DNA of 5,339 bases, from positions 1 to 5,339 of the forward strand of contig CALADT010000298.1 in assembly GCA_937890655.1 (NCBI GenBank), in the 5' to 3' direction. This document shows positions 1-4,681 of the stretch, one piece after another. The notes below the pieces were generated by a model, which made no database searches, had not been told where the DNA came from, and saw only the letters and a program-made list of their open reading frames with translations. Position 1 is the first letter of the stretch. Each line of letters begins with the position of its first letter. A program made the position numbers and the translations under genes. This DNA comes from an uncultured Mucispirillum sp. (GTDB lineage: Bacteria > Chrysiogenota > Deferribacteres > Deferribacterales > Mucispirillaceae).

Positions 1-117
1 TCTATAAAACGTAAAGAAAATAAAAATATAAAATCAGTTATTGTAGAAAGCTATAAAGATATATATAATAAACTAGATAGCAGTTATAATTTTAATATAT
101 CAAGTGGTAAAAAATAA
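1..117 (+). CDS. C-terminal end of an unknown protein (5' end outside the window)
   Basis: Frame 1 is open from the first base to a TAA at 115-117, giving 38 residues rich in Lys, Asn, Ser and Tyr and ending in SSGKK. The codon use (AAA, AAT, ATA, TAT) matches the genes downstream. The stop shares its last A with the ATG of the lipoprotein gene (TAATG), an arrangement typical of translational coupling within an operon. That junction is the main reason to believe the frame is coding. Too little is present to name a family; no motif or membrane segment is seen. Confidence 0.6.
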   Translation, partial: SIKRKENKNIKSVIVESYKDIYNKLDSSYNFNISSGKK

Positions 118-728
118 TGAAACATATAATATTATTACTTTTTTTATTGTTTTTTTCAGCATGCTTTAAAACAAATACTGATAATAATACCATAAGTATT
201 GATAATAAAACCATAAGTGCAGACAATAACTCCATACAAGAAGATAACCAAGCACCTGTAATTATGGTGGATAATAAAATAAATGATAACAGTAGCGATT
301 ATAATACCATTGTAAATGTATCTCTTGATGAAAATGGGGAAACCATAACAGAAGTATATATAGAAAAAAATACAAATAAGAATAATAATTATGCAGATAT
401 TATTAATTTAGTTAAAAAACATAATGATAAATTATGTAATGATACTATAATAAACTCACTGGAAAATTACAACATAGATAGTATTATGGAAGGAAAGATT
501 GTTAGTATTAAAGGTTACACTATAACATCTCCATCTATATTACATATTGCAGTTATTTGCCAGTATAGTGATGTGGTTAAAATGATAATAGATAAAGGGG
601 TAAACGTTGAGCTTGTAAGTGATGACTTTATTTATGTGGAAGATTTAGCAAAAGAAATAAATAATAAAGAAATAATAGAGATGATTTTCAATGCAAAAGA
701 AACTAGACTTAAAGAACATAACAATTAA
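117..728 (+). CDS. Small lipoprotein with an Asn/Asp-rich linker and ankyrin-like C-terminus
   Basis: The 203-residue product starts with a short basic-hydrophobic signal (residues 1-15) ending in F-S-A-C. Cys16 is therefore the likely lipidated residue and the protein is probably membrane-anchored outside the cytoplasm. Residues 20-80 are low-complexity Asn/Asp/Ser/Thr, including three 7-residue tandem units (22-42). Residues about 137-166 match one ankyrin repeat (S-I-L-H-I-A-V, then V-V-K-M-I-I-D-K-G-V-N-V). Residues 171-193 (EDLAKE, then EIIEMIF) read as a second, degenerate one. Ankyrin repeats bind proteins, so a scaffold or binding role is likely, but the partner is unknown. The start is fixed by the signal peptide and by the TAATG overlap with the preceding gene; no strong Shine-Dalgarno is seen, which fits coupled translation. 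Phe at position -3 of the lipobox is not the commonest residue. The 3' end overlaps the next gene by 38 bases. Confidence 0.85.
   Translation: MKHIILLLFLLFFSACFKTNTDNNTISIDNKTISADNNSIQEDNQAPVIMVDNKINDNSSDYNTIVNVSLDENGETITEVYIEKNTNKNNNYADIINLVKKHNDKLCNDTIINSLENYNIDSIMEGKIVSIKGYTITSPSILHIAVICQYSDVVKMIIDKGVNVELVSDDFIYVEDLAKEINNKEIIEMIFNAKETRLKEHNN
180..242 (+). repeat. Three 21-base in-frame tandem repeats in the lipoprotein linker
   Basis: Units lie at 180-200, 201-221 and 222-242 and encode DNNTISI, DNKTISA and DNNSIQE. The period is seven codons, so changes in copy number keep the frame. A fourth, more diverged unit (DYNTIVN) lies separately at 297-317. They sit just after the lipidated Cys and probably set the length of a flexible tether between the membrane and the ankyrin part; that role is inferred. 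Confidence 0.75.
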
Positions 729-1128
729 TTTTTATAATAACATAACAGAAGGTACAAAATATATAAGGGAAGAAGTTTTTATAAAAGAGCAGGGTTTTCA
801 AGAAGAATTTGATAGTCTTGATAATGAAAGCTACCATGTATTAATCTCTTATAATAATAAATCAGCTGCTACAGCACGGTTTTATAAGCAAAATAACTCC
901 TATATTGTAGGCAGGTTTGCAGTAATGAAAGAATACAGGAATGCAGGGCTTGGAAGTATATTAATGAAAGAAGTGGAGCAAAAAATAAAAGAGCTAGGTG
1001 GTAAAAAAATAGAGCTTTCAGCACAAAAACAGGCAGAAGGGTTTTATAAATCATTAGGTTATATTTCTAGTGGAGAAATTTATTATGACCAGCATGCACC
1101 CCATATACATATGGAGAAAGTGTTATAA
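691..1128 (+). CDS. GNAT family N-acetyltransferase, ElaA/YjcF-like
   Basis: This 145-residue protein is a complete single-domain GNAT enzyme, a family that transfers acetyl from acetyl-CoA to an amine. Visible family features in order: the N-terminal block I-R-E-E-V-F-I-K-E-Q-G-F (25-36) followed by E-E-F-D-S-L-D, typical of ElaA/YjcF-type members; a T-A-R-F strand (61-64); the acetyl-CoA loop R-N-A-G-L-G (83-88), which fits R/Q-x-x-G-x-G/A exactly; K-K-I-E-L-S-A-Q (105-112); A-E-G-F-Y-K-S-L-G-Y (115-124); and the end P-H-I-H-M-E-K. Length is normal and all core residues appear intact, so it should be active; the substrate cannot be told from sequence. No ATG, GTG or TTG occurs in frame between 691 and the conserved N-terminal block, so 691 is the only usual start even though it lies inside the lipoprotein gene. 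A weak AGAG lies 10 bases upstream. It is likely cotranscribed with the lipoprotein. Confidence 0.93.
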   Translation: MQKKLDLKNITINFYNNITEGTKYIREEVFIKEQGFQEEFDSLDNESYHVLISYNNKSAATARFYKQNNSYIVGRFAVMKEYRNAGLGSILMKEVEQKIKELGGKKIELSAQKQAEGFYKSLGYISSGEIYYDQHAPHIHMEKVL

Positions 1129-1135
1129 AAAAAAC

Positions 1136-1164
1136 TTTATAATCTTAATAAAATGTGATATAAT
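1136..1164 (+). promoter_or_regulatory. Predicted sigma70-type promoter of the Sel1-to-secreted-protein operon
   Basis: A perfect TATAAT (1159-1164) is preceded by an extended -10 TG (1156-1157). It lies 17 bases after TTTATA (1136-1141), which matches TTGACA at four of six positions. Transcription would begin near 1171, giving a leader of about 20 bases with GGAG at 1182-1185, six bases before the ATG at 1192. The -35 overlaps the right arm of an AT-only inverted repeat (TTATAAA 1123-1129, TTTATAA 1136-1142), which could be a binding site or chance in such AT-rich DNA. Hexamers arise easily at this base composition, but the complete set with correct spacing in a 63-base gap between genes is good evidence. 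Confidence 0.6.
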
Positions 1165-1191
1165 CATAAAATAGAATTTCTGGAGAATATT

Positions 1192-1878
1192 ATGGTAAGT
1201 ATTATTATATTATCTATTGTTTTAATAATATTAATTGGTGTTTTAATATATTTTGTTATAAATAAGAAAAATCTTAAAGTAAGGCTTTTGGAAGAAGAAG
1301 CAGAAAAAGGTACTCCTGAAACACAACTTGCACTAGGTTTAATGTTTTATTCAGGTGTGCAGGTGGCAGAAAATAAGGAAAAAGGAAAATATTATATATT
1401 AAAAGCAGCAGAAAACGGTAATGCTCAAGCACAGTATTTATATAGTGGTATTATATTAGGTAATGATAACACTCAAGGTAAAGAACCTACAAAGGAGCAG
1501 TTATTAGAGGCTGCATCATGGATAGAAAAATCTGCAGATGGTGGTTTTTTAAAAGCTATTGTAACACTTGCTACAATGTATGCTGAGGGAAAAATATTTC
1601 CTAAAAACGTTAAAAAATCACAACACTACTTTACAGAGGCGGCTAAAAAAGGCGATACACAATCACAAATAACAGTAGCAGGTATCCACCATTTTAGTAT
1701 GGGTTCAGATAAAACTCTTGCTTATGCTTGGTATAAGTTAGCAGAAGAAAACGGTAGCGAATATGCAAAAGAAACAGCAGAAAAACTTCTAACAGAGCTA
1801 ACAGAAGAAGAAAAAGAAAAAGCATTCTCAAAGGCAGAAGAATTTATGGTGCAGTATGGTAAAAATGCAGTTCATTAA
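1192..1878 (+). CDS. Membrane-anchored Sel1-repeat (SLR/TPR-like) protein
   Basis: The 228-residue product has one hydrophobic segment at residues 3-23, followed by K-K-N-L-K-V-R and then Sel1-like alpha-alpha repeats: about 40-75 (A-L-G-L-M-F-Y-S-G-V then K-Y-Y-I-L-K-A-A-E-N-G), 76-117, 118-154 (L-A-T-M-Y-A-E-G then Y-F-T-E-A-A-K-K-G-D) and a degenerate fourth at 155-187 (A-Y-A-W-Y-K-L-A). The C-terminal 40 residues are Glu/Lys-rich helix. Sel1 repeats mediate protein-protein contacts. There are no positive residues before the hydrophobic segment and several after it, so the positive-inside rule favours an uncleaved anchor with the repeats in the cytoplasm; the helix is not a typical Sec signal. 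It has its own promoter and a good GGAG site six bases before the ATG. It is the first gene of a five-gene run and the next starts eight bases after its stop. Partner unknown. Confidence 0.9.
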   Translation: MVSIIILSIVLIILIGVLIYFVINKKNLKVRLLEEEAEKGTPETQLALGLMFYSGVQVAENKEKGKYYILKAAENGNAQAQYLYSGIILGNDNTQGKEPTKEQLLEAASWIEKSADGGFLKAIVTLATMYAEGKIFPKNVKKSQHYFTEAAKKGDTQSQITVAGIHHFSMGSDKTLAYAWYKLAEENGSEYAKETAEKLLTELTEEEKEKAFSKAEEFMVQYGKNAVH

Positions 1879-1886
1879 GGGTTAGT

Positions 1887-2315
1887 ATGATACAGCGTTA
1901 TATTCATTCAGATTATTCAAGAATTATTGAAATATGGGACAGCTCCATGGCTGTATCTAGTGGATATTTATCTGAAGAAAATAAAGAAACAATCGGAACA
2001 GGCCTTGCAACTTATTTAAAAAAAATGGAAGTTTTTGTTCATAGGAAATCAGGTATTATAACAGCTTTTATGGTAATTGATAATAATAAACTAGAAATGC
2101 TTTTTTGCCACCCTGATTATATAGGCCTTGATATTAGTTCTTTTATGTTAGACTATGCAATAAAGTTTTTAAATATAAAATATGTAGATGTTAGTAAGCA
2201 TAATATTAATGCACTTAATTTTTATAAATCACACGGTTTTCAAGAAGTTGCTTATTTAAACCATGAAGAATTTGGTTATCCTATGATCCATTTAATGTTA
2301 GAAAAAGGTAAGTAG
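1887..2315 (+). CDS. GNAT-like acetyltransferase, YjaB-type, with a degenerate acetyl-CoA loop
   Basis: The 142-residue protein has the layout of YjaB-like GNAT proteins: an N-terminal I-Q-R-Y-I-H-S-D-Y-S-R-I-I-E-I-W-D (2-18), I-I-T-A-F-M-V-I-D-N-N-K-L-E-M-L-F-C-H-P-D-Y (57-78), D-V-S-K-H-N-I-N-A-L-N-F-Y-K-S-H-G-F (101-118), and P-M-I-H-L-M-L at the end. The acetyl-CoA loop, normally R-G-K-G-I-G in this position, reads I-G-L-D-I-S (79-84), so the Arg and both key Gly of R-x-x-G-x-G are replaced by Ile79, Asp82 and Ser84. Either the cofactor is bound differently or activity is reduced or lost. The frame is intact with no decay elsewhere. A TAAGGG-type ribosome site overlaps the stop of the Sel1 gene, and the next gene starts one base after this stop, so it is probably translated with its neighbours. 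Substrate unknown. Confidence 0.88.
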   Translation: MIQRYIHSDYSRIIEIWDSSMAVSSGYLSEENKETIGTGLATYLKKMEVFVHRKSGIITAFMVIDNNKLEMLFCHPDYIGLDISSFMLDYAIKFLNIKYVDVSKHNINALNFYKSHGFQEVAYLNHEEFGYPMIHLMLEKGK

Positions 2316-2316
2316 T

Positions 2317-3042
2317 ATGAAAAAACTTTTTTTTATTTTTATAGTATTATTTTTTAGCAGTAATATTTATGCTAAAGAATGTGTGAGGCCTATTATTTTT
2401 CCGTTACTTTCAAAACCATTAAACGATAAAGGGCAGGAGTATGATAATTACGACTGGCGGGCTCCACATGGCCTAAATCAAGCAGGTTATGAAAGTTACA
2501 GAATACGAAGTAGCACAAGTAAAAATATTGTAAAAAAAACTTTCCATGTTTCAAGAGATTTATATACAGATGTTTATAACGATAACGGAAATTATGGGCT
2601 ATTAAAATCAAAAAACTACGTTGTATCAGTAAGTGAAGGGCAGGTGCTAGAAGTAGAATATTTTTATGCAGGCACATATAAAGTAACAGTAAGCCACACC
2701 ACATGCGACGGTAGGAAATTTTTAATAAGATATGGGGAAATGGACCCTAACTCCATAGAAGTAAAAGTAGGGGATAAAGTAAAACAGGGGCAGGTATTAG
2801 GCAGGCCAGGGTTTTTATCAAAAAAAGATAAAAATAATAATAAAATACCTATTGATGTAATAGCAGACAAAGTAGTATTTATGTTACACCTTGAATACTT
2901 TAAAAATAACCAGCTAACAAAAGAACCGTTATCCACAGCTTTTAGTAATAATAGGTATGATAGAAGGGAAGATATAGCAGACAGTCTTGAAATTTTAGAA
3001 GAAGGTTATAAAAATTCTTTTGGAGAAGTAGTTAAAAAATGA
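2317..3042 (+). CDS. Secreted M23/LytM-like protein lacking the usual catalytic histidines
   Basis: The 241-residue product begins with a Sec signal peptide (cleavage likely after I-Y-A, residue 19). An M23/LytM fold, the zinc endopeptidase fold that cuts peptidoglycan cross-bridges, spans about 70-200. The first zinc motif H-x3-D is present (His77, Asp81, followed by L-Y), then S-E-G-Q-V (106-110), V-T-V-S-H (123-127), V-G-D-K-V-K-Q-G-Q-V-L-G (151-162), and M-L-H-L-E (189-193), where His191 is the third zinc ligand. By comparison with the M23 consensus (Y-A-H-L and H-L-H-F-E), the two catalytic His are Glu141 (R-Y-G-E-M) and Met189. From memory, a subset of M23-like proteins shares R-Y-G/C-E, M-L-H-x-E and an R-R-x-D-L/I tail like R216-R217-E-D-I here, so this may be a subfamily trait rather than decay. 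Cys22 and Cys130 could pair. The gene starts one base after the GNAT stop, with AAAAAGG eight bases before ATG. Enzyme or wall-binding regulator is undecided. Confidence 0.85.
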   Translation: MKKLFFIFIVLFFSSNIYAKECVRPIIFPLLSKPLNDKGQEYDNYDWRAPHGLNQAGYESYRIRSSTSKNIVKKTFHVSRDLYTDVYNDNGNYGLLKSKNYVVSVSEGQVLEVEYFYAGTYKVTVSHTTCDGRKFLIRYGEMDPNSIEVKVGDKVKQGQVLGRPGFLSKKDKNNNKIPIDVIADKVVFMLHLEYFKNNQLTKEPLSTAFSNNRYDRREDIADSLEILEEGYKNSFGEVVKK

Positions 3043-3608
3043 AGTTATTATATAAACTAAATAAAAATATATTATTTTTTGTGGCAGTATTATTTTTCTT
3101 AAATATATTTCAAATATCAGCTTACAGCTCACCATATGCAAACCCATGGCTTTATGATAATATGCTTGAATATTTTGATAATACTTCAAAATATAGTGAT
3201 AATGTTACACATGGTATAATTAAAAATAGTAATGATGATGTTATTATAAGCACATATATAGAAAAAGCCTATAATGTATATAAAAAGGAAGAAAAATATA
3301 CTCCTGAAATCATATTTTGTGGCAAAGGCTGTTATGAAGATAAACATTCAAAAAACATAATTATAGCATACCATAAGTTTTTTTATATATATGCTATTGC
3401 TCCAGAAATCACTGAATATTTAATCCAAAACCCAACAGAAAACGAAAATATAGAATACATATTACATAATAAAACTATTAGTTATAAATGGAGTAATAAT
3501 AAATTAATAGTTATGGTAGATAATGAAAAAATAGAGTTTATAAAAGAAAATAATAAAATCAAAATAAATACAAATATGCAGTCTTTATTCAAATATAGGC
3601 TTAATTAA
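3039..3608 (+). CDS. Secreted protein of unknown function with two nearby cysteines
   Basis: I do not recognise this 189-residue protein. It has an N-terminal signal (basic residues 2-9, hydrophobic core 11-25, likely cleavage after I-S-A, residue 28), so it is probably periplasmic or exported. The mature part is Asn/Lys/Tyr/Ile-rich and appears to alternate strands. It has one C-x3-C pair (Cys94, Cys98, in F-C-G-K-G-C-Y) that could form a disulphide, a His-Gly-Ile-Ile at 58-61, and W-S-N-N-K-L-I-V at 151-158. No membrane segment other than the signal is seen. Its ATG overlaps the TGA of the M23-like gene (ATGA), with GGAG about 13 bases upstream, which points to translational coupling and a related job: partner, inhibitor or protector of the M23-like protein, or another wall component. 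That role is inference from position only. Confidence 0.8.
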   Translation: MKLLYKLNKNILFFVAVLFFLNIFQISAYSSPYANPWLYDNMLEYFDNTSKYSDNVTHGIIKNSNDDVIISTYIEKAYNVYKKEEKYTPEIIFCGKGCYEDKHSKNIIIAYHKFFYIYAIAPEITEYLIQNPTENENIEYILHNKTISYKWSNNKLIVMVDNEKIEFIKENNKIKINTNMQSLFKYRLN

Positions 3609-3621
3609 ATAAAGGTGTTAG

Positions 3622-4209
3622 ATGAAAAAAGTATATATTATAGTAACTTTATTGCTAATATTTAATATAAAAAGTTATGGTTATAATGCAGAAGATGTGG
3701 ATTTATATAACCACTCTAACCAGCATGGAGTAGTATATAAAGCAGAAGATAAACGTTCATATTATAAAGAAGTGCCTTTTACTACCATAAAAACAGAGCA
3801 GTGTGGTAAAAAAGAATATAAAAAAGTAAAAAAAGTAGCAAAAATATTAAAAGAAAAAGAACAAAAATTTTGGGACTATAAAAACTGTATTATTTCCCAT
3901 TATGAATATAAATCAAATAGTATAATAGATGTATATAATAATTACCGTTTTGATTTAAATAAACGTCTTATGAATATGAAAGACTATCAAGTTCTTGATA
4001 ATATAGTGTCGTATTTACCAATGAATATAAAGCAAGGCAGTAATTACCTTTATTATTTAGGTATGCGTAATAATATTGTAGAATGGAGTGATAAAAATAA
4101 ATCATTACATATTATACTTCCTATTATGTTTAGTGGCTTAATAACTAATTTTTCCATAAAAGATAACTCAAATATTATGGTGGAAGAAATATTTTTATAC
4201 GATAGATAG
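3622..4209 (+). CDS. Secreted protein of unknown function, possible distant paralogue of the preceding gene
   Basis: I do not recognise this 195-residue protein. A signal peptide (residues 1-20, ending S-Y-G) predicts export. The mature part contains H-G-V-V (35-38), C-G-K-K-E-Y (61-66), a strongly basic helix (63-82, alternating Lys and Val/Ile/Glu), a second Cys at 89, and W-S-D-K-N-K-S-L-H-I-I (155-165). Cys61 and Cys89 could pair outside the cytoplasm. H-G, C-G-K and W-S-x-N-K occur in the same order in the preceding protein, a weak hint of shared ancestry. It is the last gene of the run that starts at 1192, with AAAGG six to seven bases before the ATG and 13 bases after the previous stop. 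The gap that follows has no strong intrinsic terminator. Confidence 0.8.
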   Translation: MKKVYIIVTLLLIFNIKSYGYNAEDVDLYNHSNQHGVVYKAEDKRSYYKEVPFTTIKTEQCGKKEYKKVKKVAKILKEKEQKFWDYKNCIISHYEYKSNSIIDVYNNYRFDLNKRLMNMKDYQVLDNIVSYLPMNIKQGSNYLYYLGMRNNIVEWSDKNKSLHIILPIMFSGLITNFSIKDNSNIMVEEIFLYDR

Positions 4210-4404
4210 TGTTTATAAATATTTAATATATAAAGGTTGTTTTTATTAGCCTTGTATTGAACTAATATTTTTTAGTCTTACTTGTATAGTCTTTATTAGT
4301 TAAAAAATCTTATAACCTTAAAGATTTGTATATGTTTTATATCAAATAAATATTTTTTACTTTACTATCGTTAAAATCAAAACAAAAACTATTCCATACA
4401 TTAC

Positions 4405-4436
4405 TGTCTTTTCTGAGCCTTGTGCGAAGAATCTCA
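4405..4436 (+). repeat. Probable degenerate copy of a dispersed intergenic repeat (REP-like)
   Basis: The stretch contains TGTC, then TTCTGAGCC (4411-4419) and GCGAAGAATCTC (4424-4435 or nearby). This closely resembles a short dispersed element I recall from many bacterial genomes, with the core TGTCATTCTGAGC followed by CGAAGAATCT. Its arms TTCT (4411-4414) and AGAA (4428-4431) plus GC and GC inside make an imperfect palindrome. A second partial match, TTTGTCAT (4461-4468), follows. It is clearly richer in G and C than the surrounding bases, which argues for foreign or repeat origin. The identification rests on memory and no search was possible. Confidence 0.45.
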
Positions 4437-4487
4437 AAGCAAAAATACTAATATACGCATTTTGTCATCTATGATTTAATAATTATA

Positions 4488-4504
4488 GTGGGAACAGGTT
4501 CCAC
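4488..4504. repeat. Short dyad, GTGGGAAC / GTTCCAC
   Basis: The inverted repeat pairs GTG-GAAC with GTTCCAC apart from one bulged G (4490-4492 region), with AG at the centre. The same GGGA could instead pair with TCCC at 4512-4515. It may be the rest of the neighbouring repeat element or a protein-binding dyad; the central gap is too short for a stable RNA hairpin without opening the inner pair. It stands out as the only GC-rich dyad in the gap. Confidence 0.35.
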
Positions 4505-4618
4505 ATATATATCCCCTAAATGCAAAAACAATAACAGAGAAAAAATTTTAAATATGAATTGTGTAACGTTAAAATATCACAATGTGTTAATTAATATAAA
4601 ATGTTTGGTAAATAGTTG

Positions 4619-4647
4619 TTGAAAAAATATGGAAAATATGATATGTT
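4619..4647 (+). promoter_or_regulatory. Predicted promoter of the MORN-repeat gene
   Basis: TTGAAA (4619-4624) matches TTGACA at five of six positions. It is followed after 17 bases by TATGTT (4642-4647), four of six to TATAAT, with an extended -10 TG at 4639-4640. Transcription would start near 4654, about 28 bases before the ATG, and the leader contains GGAG at 4671-4674. An alternative -10, TATTAT (4649-4654), has a worse -35 spacing. Palindromes at 4558-4595 lie 24-60 bases upstream and could be regulatory. Confidence 0.5.
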
Positions 4648-4681
4648 TTATTATAGTTTTTATATAAAAAGGAGCATTATT

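Larger units (their letters stand above)
4210..4681. other. 472-base gap without a gene: repeat remnant, small palindromes, promoter
   Basis: No convincing coding frame is seen on either strand; all frames are closed at short intervals. From left to right it holds: a weak hairpin just after the operon (AAGGTT 4233-4238 with AGCCTT 4248-4253, one G-T pair, no following T-run); short direct repeats (CTTGTAT at 4251 and 4281, TAGTCTT at 4273 and 4287); an AT-rich inverted repeat (AAATCTT 4305-4311, AAGATTT 4321-4327); a more GC-rich element at about 4405-4436; a dyad at 4488-4504; nested palindromes at 4558-4595; and the promoter of the MORN gene. Its sequence texture differs from the coding regions, especially at 4405-4515. 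Confidence 0.7.

Noticed and set aside
869..1054. Open frame of 61 codons on the - strand
   Set aside because: It lies wholly inside the clear GNAT gene and shows no domain or start signal.
1123..1142. TTATAAA / TTTATAA inverted repeat as a terminator of the acetyltransferase gene
   Set aside because: The stem is A-T only, overlaps the stop codon and the -35 of the next promoter, and has no following T-run.
2393..3189. Three overlapping open frames on the - strand (2393-2704, 2664-2936, 2995-3189)
   Set aside because: They lie opposite the M23-like gene and the next gene, show no family features, and their codon use does not match the rest of the window.
4233..4253. AAGGTT / AGCCTT hairpin as the operon terminator
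   Set aside because: Only six pairs including a G-T, and the T-rich stretch is in the loop rather than after the stem; too weak to call.
4305..4327. AAATCTT / AAGATTT inverted repeat as an intrinsic terminator
   Set aside because: The stem is seven mostly A-T pairs with a nine-base loop and no T-run after it, and it lies about 100 bases past the operon stop.
4488..4510. tRNA T-arm-like GGTTCCA sequence
   Set aside because: No matching acceptor, D-arm or anticodon arm can be found around it.
4558..4583. CRP- or FNR-type operator
   Set aside because: The half-sites TTGTG and CACAA are 14-16 bases apart, not the six or four bases these regulators need.
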